Source: Spirochaetia bacterium UBA5763 (GTDB taxonomy: Bacteria > Spirochaetota > UBA4802 > UBA5550). Taken from it: a stretch of 64,000 nt of DNA. The stretch lies in assembly GCA_002418835.1 (NCBI GenBank), contig DIEX01000031.1:383773-447772 (forward strand), written 5' to 3'. Below, piece after piece: positions 43,232 through 51,412 of the stretch. Within the stretch, counting starts at the first letter, position 1. Every line of letters starts with the position of its first letter. A program made the translations under genes and the position numbers. Below the pieces are notes generated by a model that did not search any database, was not told the origin of the DNA, and saw nothing but the letters and a program-made list of their open reading frames with translations.

Positions 43232-43597
43232 TTATTTGACCAGATTTGCAATGCAGTCGAGCAGTTCCTTATGGGTGAAAGGTTTTTTTAAAGTAGCGTC
43301 TGCTCCAAGATATTTAGCAGTATTAAGATAACTCTCGGAGTCAATTCTTCCACCGCCTGATATTGCTATAAGTATGATATTCGGAAGAACTTTCTTTGTT
43401 TCAATGATGATTTCTATTCCGTCTTTGTCCGGCATAATAATGTCAGTAATGAGAACATCAGGTTTGAATTCGTTGACCTTTTTCATCAGGTCAAGACAGC
43501 TATCAATTGCCATTACTTCATAGTTGTTCATTTCGAGAATTTCTTTAAGGCTCTCACGAATAACTATATCGTCTTCAACAATTACAATCTTATTCAT
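43232..43597 (-). CDS. Single-domain response regulator (receiver only)
   Basis: A 121-residue CheY-like protein. Residues seen: acidic Glu8-Asp9-Asp10 in 'IVIVEDDIV', phospho-acceptor Asp52 in 'VLITDIIMPDKDG', the Ser of 'ALISGGG' type switch region and Lys in 'TLKKPFTHKEL'. It has no output domain. The longest frame begins at 43618, but a mapped promoter puts the transcription start near 43623, so the ATG at 43597 is preferred. The stop directly touches the ATG of the GNAT gene. No kinase is adjacent. Confidence 0.88.
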   Translation of the reverse strand: MNKIVIVEDDIVIRESLKEILEMNNYEVMAIDSCLDLMKKVNEFKPDVLITDIIMPDKDGIEIIIETKKVLPNIILIAISGGGRIDSESYLNTAKYLGADATLKKPFTHKELLDCIANLVK

Positions 43598-43629
43598 TAT
43601 TTTACTTACCGGAATCATAGTTTATATAG

Positions 43630-43657
43630 AATATATCCTGTTTTATTATGATGTCAA
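43630..43657 (-). promoter_or_regulatory. Promoter of the receiver-GNAT operon
   Basis: On the minus strand, TTGACA (43657-43652), 16 bases, then TATATT (43635-43630). The expected start near 43623 leaves a short leader to the ATG at 43597. Confidence 0.6.
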
Positions 43658-43850
43658 GTACTAATCTAATGGTATATTAGATTCATTATAAACATAAAAG
43701 ATTAAATTACGTTTTATAGTTATTAAGATCACTTAATAGAATGTAAAAATTTTTAAATATAAAATCCATTTTTTATAACTTCTGAATAAATTAATTTTTT
43801 GTTGCAATTTTTTTATAAAAAGAAAATATGAGACATAATATAGGACTAAT

Positions 43851-44339
43851 ATGAAAAAGTGCATAATTTTATCATTTATAGTTTTGTTTTTTACAGCCGG
43901 ATATTTTTATGGTATAGCAGAGGATGTATCCGGAGCAGCTAATCTCAAGAAGGCTGCTGATGATATGAAATTCTCAAATGCGCTGGGTTTTTATAAACTG
44001 GAGAGGTACGACAGAGCCCTGAATGAGTTCTATGAATATATAGAAATATATTATGACGGAATACACAGAGGGGAAGCATTCAGAAAAATAGCAGAGATTC
44101 ATATAAAAAATTTTAGTTATCAGAAAGCAATAGAAGCATATAATAATCTGTATCAGGAATTTAGTGGTACTGATGAAGGCCTTGATGCTTATTTTCAGGC
44201 AGGCGTTTGCTATAAAAAAATGGGTTTTGATTCAAAGGCGGAAGTAATTTTTAAATATATCATGGCAAATCATCCCGGAACTTCGGCTGCGTATAATTCA
44301 GAGATACAGTTGGAGTTATTAAGGATGGAAAATGAATAA
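43851..44339 (+). CDS. Exported TPR-repeat protein
   Basis: A 162-residue protein with a signal peptide (MKKCIILSFIVLFFTAGYFYGIAED). Three tetratricopeptide-like helical repeats follow, e.g. 'ALGFYKLERYDRALNEFYEY', 'YQKAIEAYNNLYQEFSGTDE' and 'AYFQAGVCYKKMGFDSKAEV'. Cys4 lies inside the signal and does not form a convincing lipobox. TPR proteins of this kind act as periplasmic or outer-membrane scaffolds (BamD- or YbgF-like); no precise role can be given. It lies alone upstream of fusA. Confidence 0.75.
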   Translation: MKKCIILSFIVLFFTAGYFYGIAEDVSGAANLKKAADDMKFSNALGFYKLERYDRALNEFYEYIEIYYDGIHRGEAFRKIAEIHIKNFSYQKAIEAYNNLYQEFSGTDEGLDAYFQAGVCYKKMGFDSKAEVIFKYIMANHPGTSAAYNSEIQLELLRMENE

Positions 44340-44345
44340 AAAATA

Positions 44346-44375
44346 TTGACAAATATCCAACCAGATTCAATTATG
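44346..44375 (+). promoter_or_regulatory. Possible fusA promoter
   Basis: TTGACA (44346-44351) is followed 17-18 bases later by AATTAT/ATTATG, a poor -10 match. If used, the fusA leader would be about 155 bases long. Other AT-rich -10-like sequences closer to the gene cannot be excluded. Confidence 0.33.
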
Positions 44376-44534
44376 CCCTTCTAATTCCAGTTGTTTATTT
44401 ATTATTTGTTTATTATATTTTTATCACTATTATCCAGTATAAATACGTAAATCTATCGTATCTGCATAAGGTCTGGCTGAATAGTTAATAACTTCAACGT
44501 TTAATTAAACAATGAAAAACAAAGTGAGGTATAT

Positions 44535-46613
44535 ATGCCATTACAGAAATTAAGAAATATCGGTATAGCTGCGCATATTGACGCAGGAAAAACAACCACA
44601 ACAGAAAGGCTGCTGTTTTTTACAGGTGTTACAAGAAAGTTAGGGGAAGTTCATGATGGAGCTGCAACCATGGACTTTATGAAACAGGAACAGGAAAGAG
44701 GTATCACTATTGCTTCAGCAGCAATATCCTGTAGATGGAATGATTATGCTATTAATATAATAGATACTCCTGGTCATGTTGACTTTACAGTAGAAGTTGA
44801 ACGTTCTCTCAGGGTTATTGACGGGATGGTTGCTCTTTTCTGCGCTGTTTCCGGCGTAGAACCTCAGAGTGAAACTGTTTGGAACCAGGCCGATCGTTAT
44901 AGAGTACCAAGGATAGCTTTCGTAAATAAAATGGATAGAATTGGTGCTGATTTTAGTGATGTTATCGGACAGATGGATAAATATCTTGATGCGAATCCTG
45001 TACCTTTCCACGTACCAATCGGTGTTGAAGATACATTTATAGGTTCAATAGATGTAATTGAGAACAGGGCATATACCTTTGAAGGATATGAGAAAAAAGA
45101 GATACCTGTCCCTGCTGAACTCAAAGATCAGGTTCATGAAGCAAGGCAGATAGTGATTGAAAAACTTGCCGATTTTGATGAAGAGATCATGGAACTCTTT
45201 CTCAATGGCAAAGAAGTTGACAATGAAAGACTTAAAAAAGCAGCGAGGGAAGCAACAATTAAAATGATGATTACTCCAGTATTCTGCGGTTCATCATATA
45301 AAAATAAAGGGGTTCATCTTCTTCTTGATGCAATCGTAGATTATCTTCCTTCACCTACTGATGTAGGAGCTGTTGTCGGGACAGATATTGATACTCCTGA
45401 AAAAACTCATACCCGTCACCCAAGCAAAAAAGATCCTTTTGCAGCTCTTGCATTTAAACTTATACATGATCCTTATGTAGGTCAGCAGACTTTTATCAGG
45501 ATATATTCCGGTGAACTTAAAACAGGTATGCAGGTTTACAATTCAACAAAAGATAAAGAGGAAAGAATAGGCAGAATTTTAAGAATTCATGCAAACGAAA
45601 GGGAAGAGGTTGATACAGCAGGACCTGGGGATATCGTTGCTTTAATAGGTATGAAGTATACCAAAACAGGTGACACTATTTGTGATCCGTCACAGCCGCT
45701 CCATCTTGAAAATATTTTCATTCCGCCATCTGTTATAGAACTCAAGGTTACTCCTCCTACAAAGAAAGAAGATGAAAAGCTTGGTGCTGCACTTAGAAAA
45801 CTTTCTATGGAAGACCCTTCTTTTAATGTAAGATATGATGAAGAGACAAATGAAACTATCATTTCGGGTATGGGCGAACTTCATCTTGAAATAATTATAG
45901 ACAGACTTAAACATGAATTTGGTGTTGAAGCTCAGGTTGGTGAGCCCTCAGTAGCTTTCAGGGAAACCATTACTATCGAACATGAAATTAACTACAAGCA
46001 TGCAAAACAATCAGGCGGTAAAGGTCAGTATGCCCATGTTGTTATGAGAATAGAACCGAATGATGGTAAAGGCTTTGAATTTATAGATCATATTAAAGGC
46101 GGCGCCATACCTTCAGAGTATATTCCATCAGTTCAGAAAGGTATTGAATCGGTATTGACTGAAGGTGTTATAGCCGGATTCCCTGTTGTTGATGTAAAAG
46201 CTGTTCTTATTGATGGAACATATCATGATGTTGACTCTTCAGACATGGCTTTCAGAATATGTGCAGCAGTTGCTTTTAAGCAGGCGTTTTTAAAGTGTAA
46301 TCCGATTCTTCTTGAACCTGTTATGAAGCTTGAGGTTAATACTCCTGATGATTATATCGGTGATGTAATTGGTGACATTAACCGCAGAAGAGGAAAAATC
46401 GAATCAATGCGAAGGTATAGAAAAGGAGCTCAGAAACTGAACGGCTTTGTGCCTCTTATGGAGATGTTCGGTTATGCAACTCAGTTAAGAAATATTTCAA
46501 GCGGTAGAGCCAACTATTCAATGGAATTCCATAAATATATTTCTCTTCCAAAAGATGTTCAGGAAAAAGTTCTGAAGAAACTTGAAGAGAAGAAAAAAGA
46601 ATCAAATAAATAA
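44535..46613 (+). CDS. fusA: Translation elongation factor G
   Basis: A 692-residue translational GTPase that moves tRNAs and mRNA after peptide bond formation. G1 is AHIDAGKTT (residues 14-22), switch I includes 'DFMKQEQERGITIASAA', G3 is DTPGH and G4 is NKMD. Domain II and III segments ('GMGELHLEIIIDRLKHEFGV') and the domain IV region 'QSGGKGQYAHVVMRI' are canonical. It is not in an rpsL-rpsG-fusA-tuf operon, which could mean a second EF-G copy as in many spirochaetes; that cannot be settled from one window. GTGAGG precedes the ATG. Confidence 0.96.
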   Translation: MPLQKLRNIGIAAHIDAGKTTTTERLLFFTGVTRKLGEVHDGAATMDFMKQEQERGITIASAAISCRWNDYAINIIDTPGHVDFTVEVERSLRVIDGMVALFCAVSGVEPQSETVWNQADRYRVPRIAFVNKMDRIGADFSDVIGQMDKYLDANPVPFHVPIGVEDTFIGSIDVIENRAYTFEGYEKKEIPVPAELKDQVHEARQIVIEKLADFDEEIMELFLNGKEVDNERLKKAAREATIKMMITPVFCGSSYKNKGVHLLLDAIVDYLPSPTDVGAVVGTDIDTPEKTHTRHPSKKDPFAALAFKLIHDPYVGQQTFIRIYSGELKTGMQVYNSTKDKEERIGRILRIHANEREEVDTAGPGDIVALIGMKYTKTGDTICDPSQPLHLENIFIPPSVIELKVTPPTKKEDEKLGAALRKLSMEDPSFNVRYDEETNETIISGMGELHLEIIIDRLKHEFGVEAQVGEPSVAFRETITIEHEINYKHAKQSGGKGQYAHVVMRIEPNDGKGFEFIDHIKGGAIPSEYIPSVQKGIESVLTEGVIAGFPVVDVKAVLIDGTYHDVDSSDMAFRICAAVAFKQAFLKCNPILLEPVMKLEVNTPDDYIGDVIGDINRRRGKIESMRRYRKGAQKLNGFVPLMEMFGYATQLRNISSGRANYSMEFHKYISLPKDVQEKVLKKLEEKKKESNK

Positions 46614-46641
46614 GCAATCTTTCAAAAAGATTATTCCCCCT

Positions 46642-46678
46642 AGTGGTCTGCATTTTTTATAATGCAGACCACTTTTTT
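46642..46678 (+). terminator. Strong intrinsic terminator of fusA
   Basis: AGTGGTCTGCATT-TTTTAT-AATGCAGACCACT is a perfect 13-bp stem (46642-46654 and 46661-46673) followed by a T-tract to 46678. The left flank is not A-rich, so it mainly serves the plus strand; its right end meets the stop of the convergent regulator gene. Confidence 0.9.
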
Positions 46679-47150
46679 ATTTATTGAGGATTTTATTCAG
46701 TTCTGTGATCCATTCTTTTCCTGATTCCTCAGATTTTTTGTAATGAATCAGAAATTTATGGATTCTTTTGCACACATCGGGTGTTATGTGGTGTTCAATG
46801 ATGCAGGCTTCTTTTTCGGCTCTCCCCTCCGGTACTTTTAATACTCTTGAGAAGAATTCGGTAAGGCAGATATGTCTACTGAGTACTCTGTCTGAAATAA
46901 TACTTCCGGCTTTTGTTAATTCTATATACCCGTATTTTTCATAATCAATTAATCCCAAATCTTTAAGCTTATTCAATGCAGAGGTCACACTGGGCATTTT
47001 GATCTTTAACTCAGCTGCGATATCCTTGACCCGCACAACACGGTTATTCCTTGAGAGTATGGCGATTGTCTCGATATAATCCTCCATATGGGGAGTTAAT
47101 TCAGTATCTCCGTAAAGTTTATCAAGATCTATTGAATATATATCAATCAT
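46677..47150 (-). CDS. Metal-dependent transcriptional regulator, DtxR/MntR family
   Basis: A 157-residue repressor. The N-terminal winged helix reads 'YIETIAILSRNNRVVRVKDI' and 'ELKIKMPSVTSALNKLKDLG', and the metal-binding and dimerisation domain has 'LSRHICLTEFFSRVL' with ligands such as Glu and His in 'EKEACIIEHHITPDV'. It lacks the C-terminal SH3/FeoA domain, so it is of the short MntR type. Such proteins sense Mn2+ or Fe2+. No metal transporter adjoins it; the ECF metal importer is 26 kb away. It has its own good promoter. Confidence 0.85.
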   Translation of the reverse strand: MIDIYSIDLDKLYGDTELTPHMEDYIETIAILSRNNRVVRVKDIAAELKIKMPSVTSALNKLKDLGLIDYEKYGYIELTKAGSIISDRVLSRHICLTEFFSRVLKVPEGRAEKEACIIEHHITPDVCKRIHKFLIHYKKSEESGKEWITELNKILNK

Positions 47151-47186
47151 AGAATACCGGTCACTTTTTAAAATTTAATAATAAAT

Positions 47187-47215
47187 ATTTTATTGCAAAT
47201 GATAATAAGTGTCAA
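47187..47215 (-). promoter_or_regulatory. Promoter of the DtxR/MntR-type regulator
   Basis: On the minus strand, TTGACA (47215-47210), exactly 17 bases, then TAAAAT (47192-47187). The spacer contains TTATTATCATTTGCAATAA, a partly symmetric AT-rich stretch resembling metal-repressor boxes; autoregulation is speculative. Confidence 0.6.
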
Positions 47216-47272
47216 TTAAAAAAGATAGGGATGGAGAAACCGGCAACTTCTTAAAACAGATATATTATGTGA

Positions 47273-48172
47273 TTATCGTTCCATTCTAAAATAAGTTCTA
47301 TCAAGGTATTCAAGATCTTTCTTTACAACTTCTTTTAGAGGTGAATCAGCAAAGTTTTTTTGGCCTGTTTCAGCTTTTTTAAGAAATACTCTGTAGAATT
47401 TTCTGGAGAGTTCAACATCCTTAAGAATAGGATCCTTTTCATAGATTTTTGCGATGAGGTAATAGGCATCGTCTATAGATTCTGTATTCTTATAATAACG
47501 GATTATTTTAAGTGCTGATTCAAGAGACTGGTAACCTTTTCCGTTATTGAGATAGAGTTTACCGGTAATCAGAATCGAATTGTCAGCAAGTTCATTTTCA
47601 GGATAAGAGGATGAAATTTTCTGATAGTTTTCAATTGCAGATACAGTATCCCCTTTGATTCTTAATGATTCACCTTTATAAAAAAGGGCAGCGGGATATT
47701 CTCCTGATTTTTCTGCGACACTGTTGAATTCTTTAAGAGCGTTATCATAATCGTACTTGCGTATATATATTTTTCCGGCCCACATTCTGGCGCTGTCAAT
47801 GAATCTGCTGGTCGGGAAGTTCTTTATTATATCATTAAAGCGGAGGAGGGAATGATCATACAGCCCGCTTTCATATAACTGAATACCTGTTTTGAGAAGA
47901 ATTTCGTCGTTGCCGGACATCGCTGTTTTTTTAGCGGTTTCTTCAGTGTCATTCTCTACCGGTTTTTCGTTCTTTATTTCTTCATTACTCTGTTTTTTTT
48001 CAGGAGTTGTTTCAGTTGAGGATTTTTCATCAGGGAGTAAAATTTCTTTTTTTTCAGAAGAATCACCATCTTCTTTGAGAATGCTGTTAATCATCTCTTC
48101 GGTTTTATGAAAATCTTTGGAATATCCGCTTGTTATTATCAGCAGCAGTATTATTGTAAAAATTTTTTTCAC
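47273..48172 (-). CDS. Exported TPR-repeat protein, last gene of the ATPase-HDOD/MAF cluster
   Basis: A 299-residue protein with a signal peptide (MKKIFTIILLLIITSGYS). A low-complexity acidic stretch (about residues 30-85, rich in Glu/Lys/Thr) is followed by TPR repeats ('GIQLYESGLYDHSLLRFNDI', 'AGKIYIRKYDYDNALKEFNS', 'YKGESLRIKGDTVSAIENYQ'). It resembles YbgF/CpoB- or BamD-like periplasmic scaffolds. It starts with a GTG that overlaps the preceding gene's TGA (GTGA), so it is coupled to the membrane-anchored protein before it. Confidence 0.75.
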   Translation of the reverse strand: MKKIFTIILLLIITSGYSKDFHKTEEMINSILKEDGDSSEKKEILLPDEKSSTETTPEKKQSNEEIKNEKPVENDTEETAKKTAMSGNDEILLKTGIQLYESGLYDHSLLRFNDIIKNFPTSRFIDSARMWAGKIYIRKYDYDNALKEFNSVAEKSGEYPAALFYKGESLRIKGDTVSAIENYQKISSSYPENELADNSILITGKLYLNNGKGYQSLESALKIIRYYKNTESIDDAYYLIAKIYEKDPILKDVELSRKFYRVFLKKAETGQKNFADSPLKEVVKKDLEYLDRTYFRMER

Positions 48173-48834
48173 TGATTTATTATACCTGAATCCTTATTGA
48201 ATACTTCCGGTTTAATTGTTTTATCTTTTTCAAGAATTCTTACTGGTGATTTATCCTGCGATCTGATATCAATTTTATTATCTTTATCCGGTTCGATACT
48301 TCTGTTAAGGATAATATCATTTTTGCCTTCATCAGTCAAATTCTTTTCAAGGGGCCGTACAGTAGGGGTTGTATCACTTTTTATTCTGTCTAAATCTTCA
48401 TCAACAGGTGTTTCTGTTTTATAAGGATGGGTTCTGATATCAGGATCGGAAATTTTATTACGTGATTCAATCGGATCTTTGTCGTATTGAGGTTCAAGCT
48501 TATCCTGTACAGGGAATTCCGCTTTATCAAAGTTATTGATGGTAGATTCTTTTATAATTTCATTTTCAAGCATTTCAGAAAAGTCTCCAGCCTCTTTTTC
48601 TTTGTTGAGGTCAATTCGGAATGTATCATTTACAAATTCTGCAAGTGGGGCGCTCTTTATCTTTGCGGCATTTTTCCCCATATTCATCCCGATAATAATT
48701 CCTATAATACAGAAAACGAAAATTGCAAAGAAAAAACCTCTTTTTATTGTTTGAATGGTTTGAAGACTTAATGAATCAATCAGCTTATTTAGAGCAATAA
48801 TTGCTGAAGAAAGAAATTTAACAATCGGATTCAT
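48169..48834 (-). CDS. Single-span membrane protein with charged disordered domain
   Basis: A 221-residue protein not recognised by family. An N-terminal amphipathic part is followed by one transmembrane helix (about residues 33-52: 'GFFFAIFVFCIIGIIIGM'). The remaining 165 residues are strongly charged, rich in Asp/Lys/Glu/Pro and without Cys, probably disordered. It could act as a tether or linker in the periplasm. GGTGATGAG lies before the ATG, overlapping the stop of the LPP20-like gene, and its own stop overlaps the TPR gene. Confidence 0.6.
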   Translation of the reverse strand: MNPIVKFLSSAIIALNKLIDSLSLQTIQTIKRGFFFAIFVFCIIGIIIGMNMGKNAAKIKSAPLAEFVNDTFRIDLNKEKEAGDFSEMLENEIIKESTINNFDKAEFPVQDKLEPQYDKDPIESRNKISDPDIRTHPYKTETPVDEDLDRIKSDTTPTVRPLEKNLTDEGKNDIILNRSIEPDKDNKIDIRSQDKSPVRILEKDKTIKPEVFNKDSGIINQ

Positions 48835-48838
48835 CTCA

Positions 48839-49666
48839 TCACCTGTCTATTATAAATATGACTCTGCATTTTTTTAAAAAAATCAGATTTTCTTTGTGAC
48901 TGTATATTCTTTTTATATCATTATCTGATATAACAGGATTTCCGTTAAGTGATTTGAGTGCAGTACAATAAAAAGGGTGTCTCCCTGCTTTTTTATGCTT
49001 AACAGCTTCGGCTTCACTGTTTGTATATGAAACCGCAAGGTGCTTAACCGCATCCTTTCCTGATATATGATGCCGGCTATATATTTCAAGACCCGTTTCG
49101 TTAAACACTGCTGGCAATAGTGCGGGTTTAATCTTCAATCCCCGCGTGTCTATAATCAGTGATGTATATTTTGTAGAAATATTAGTATCGCTGCGAAGAG
49201 GAAAATCATTTTCAGGGAACCGAAGACCAAGAGTATTAATCAAATATCCGAGTTTCAGTTCAAGAGTGCATGATGTATTTAGATGGCCGGCAGGCTGCTC
49301 TTTAAATTTAGAATATTCGTGCAGGTAATGGCTGATTCTCTGCCGTAAGTCTCTGTCTTTTAAAATAAGATCTCTGATTTTTGTATCAGAATCAATCTGA
49401 ATATCATTAATAATACTAACGGCATTTGAAAGGGCTTTTTCCCGTGATTTTTCATATGACAGATCCCTGGCAGAGGAATATGAAATTGAATTACCTGTTT
49501 CATAATCAATTGTAGCGCCGCTATCATTGATGACAATGGCGCTTTTACCTTCTGATACAATTACACCCTTTGTCCAGTCTACTTTACTGTTATACGAGTT
49601 CATAGTTTCTGCATAAACTAATGAACTAAGGATTAAAAATAGTATAATTGAAATTAAATGTTTCAT
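48839..49666 (-). CDS. Exported LPP20/FlgT-like protein
   Basis: A 275-residue protein with a signal peptide (MKHLISIILFLILSSLVYAET). The mature N-terminus has 'VDWTKGVIVSEGKSAIVIND' followed by 'ARDLSYEKSREKALSNAVSI'. That is the small strand then Ala-rich helix pattern of LPP20-like/FlgT-N domains, which occur in envelope and flagellum-associated proteins. The C-terminal half ('YTSLIIDTRGLKIKPALLPA') forms a second alpha/beta part. Assignment is at fold level only. It lies 12 bases after the motility accessory factor gene in the same operon. Confidence 0.5.
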   Translation of the reverse strand: MKHLISIILFLILSSLVYAETMNSYNSKVDWTKGVIVSEGKSAIVINDSGATIDYETGNSISYSSARDLSYEKSREKALSNAVSIINDIQIDSDTKIRDLILKDRDLRQRISHYLHEYSKFKEQPAGHLNTSCTLELKLGYLINTLGLRFPENDFPLRSDTNISTKYTSLIIDTRGLKIKPALLPAVFNETGLEIYSRHHISGKDAVKHLAVSYTNSEAEAVKHKKAGRHPFYCTALKSLNGNPVISDNDIKRIYSHKENLIFLKKCRVIFIIDR

Positions 49667-49678
49667 ATAATTATTTCT

Positions 49679-51403
49679 TTACACCAACTCCCGGACAAAT
49701 TCTTTATTTAATTTTAAAAATCTGTTTATAAAGGCTTTAAGTTTTGAGGATGATATACATACTTCATTATAGATCATACCCTGTATTTTCTCATTATCAA
49801 GCAAATGCCTGGAAGTATAAAATTCCGCTTTTCTCATTAAAGGTTTGAGCAGTGAATTTATATCACTCGTATCAAGAATTTCGTCAACAAGAGAATACTT
49901 CTCACATGCAGGTTTATCTGATTCAGATATTGAAAGTATGTAGTCGAGCTGAGTATAAATAAATTCGATTTTCTGAATTAATATATGAATGTCTTCAGGT
50001 TTGGTTTCTGAAAAAATTCTTTCAATAATATTCAGCGGCGATTCTTTTGTCTGTTTTAAATTAAGTTCGCAAGCACAGATTTCCTCTGTGTTTGCTATAC
50101 GCGCCCCGCCTGAATTTGAATTGATGACTTTGACATTGACGCGGGTTGCTGAATCTTCAAACCATGATTTATAAAGGTCAAAGACAAAGTCAGATATCAC
50201 TTTTCCTTCATCTTTAAACCGGGGAACATATTTAATTTTTCTCTTTCTAATTACATTCTGATTTATTGAATCAAGATTTTTTAACCTGTTAATTTGCGGG
50301 AACCAGTCATCATTATGATATGTACCACTGCAATGAATTTCGCGTCCGGAATAAGCAAGATCCTGTCCTAATAATATAATAGGATTGCAGCCCATATTAA
50401 GTAGAAGGTCAAAAGCACTTGTTGCAACCGAACCACCTGACTGAACATCGCCGGGTGATTTTATGAATTTTTCTATCCAGTCCATCACAGGTGTTGTTTC
50501 CCGTAATGTTTTACCTGTTGAATCCTGATAATATTTCGAAGTAGTGCTGATTATTTTTTTCCCGGAATAATAATCCAGAATTGCCGGGCAGCTGACCATG
50601 TCTGAAACGAGCACTGTATTCCGGGGGTTAACTCCTGTAAAATGTTTAAAGCTGTATTTTTGAGCATCAAGAGTCATTACAAAGTGCGGCTCAATCCCGG
50701 CTTTGTTAAGAACTTTATACGCTGTATCTACACAAATTATAACTGCTGATTCCTGCAATTTTCTAAGGTTTTCAAGATCTTTTCTCAATGAAGGGCCAGC
50801 TGAAACAATAATTCCGGGATAGTTTTTGAATTTATTGAAAAAAGAGGAGACCCCGGGTGCCATTCCGAGCCATTTAAGATTTGCAAAAATATTTTTTATC
50901 CATTTTTCTTCAAATTCAAAACGTGTCAGGAGATCGCTGACACGTGAAGATATATTTAATTTCATATTCGCAAGTATTGTTTCATAAAAATCAGGATTAA
51001 TCTGATATGATGGGCGATGTATATAATGAGCAACTCCGCGAAATGAAGAAAGATCTATTGATTGAAAAAAATCAGCAAGATCATTGTCATTCTGAATTGT
51101 TATAATTTTCTCCAATGCTGAATAATTATATTCTTTGCATAACTTCGTTACAGCAGGGTCATATTCGATAGCGAGAATCATTGTTCCGGGGTATTTTTTT
51201 TTAAGCGCATTGATGTGATAACCCAGCGCTATTCCTGATACTGCGATTATGGAACATTTACCGGCATTAAAAACATCAACACTACGTTCTGATTCTTTTA
51301 CAGGATCATAGGCTGAATGAAGTTTTATGTCTCTATCAGAACCATCTATTTTTTTTATAAGCGTTTTTGAACCGTTTTTTGTATCAGAAACAATGTAATC
51401 CAT
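49679..51403 (-). CDS. Motility accessory factor family protein (DUF115, MptE-like)
   Basis: A 574-residue protein of the MAF family. The Rossmann-like DUF115 core contains 'NYPGIIVSAGPSLRKDLENL', 'VIICVDTAYKVLNKAGIEPH', 'VMTLDAQ' and 'GSVATSAFDLLLNMGC' with 'PIILLGQDLAYS'. An N-terminal domain ('IIAVSGIALGYHINALKKKY') is also typical. In other bacteria such proteins transfer nonulosonic or other sugars to flagellin, or are needed for motility in unknown ways. No sugar-synthesis or flagellin gene is nearby. It starts 9 bases after the ATPase-HDOD gene. Confidence 0.82.
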   Translation of the reverse strand: MDYIVSDTKNGSKTLIKKIDGSDRDIKLHSAYDPVKESERSVDVFNAGKCSIIAVSGIALGYHINALKKKYPGTMILAIEYDPAVTKLCKEYNYSALEKIITIQNDNDLADFFQSIDLSSFRGVAHYIHRPSYQINPDFYETILANMKLNISSRVSDLLTRFEFEEKWIKNIFANLKWLGMAPGVSSFFNKFKNYPGIIVSAGPSLRKDLENLRKLQESAVIICVDTAYKVLNKAGIEPHFVMTLDAQKYSFKHFTGVNPRNTVLVSDMVSCPAILDYYSGKKIISTTSKYYQDSTGKTLRETTPVMDWIEKFIKSPGDVQSGGSVATSAFDLLLNMGCNPIILLGQDLAYSGREIHCSGTYHNDDWFPQINRLKNLDSINQNVIRKRKIKYVPRFKDEGKVISDFVFDLYKSWFEDSATRVNVKVINSNSGGARIANTEEICACELNLKQTKESPLNIIERIFSETKPEDIHILIQKIEFIYTQLDYILSISESDKPACEKYSLVDEILDTSDINSLLKPLMRKAEFYTSRHLLDNEKIQGMIYNEVCISSSKLKAFINRFLKLNKEFVRELV

Positions 51404-51412
51404 ATCAGATTT

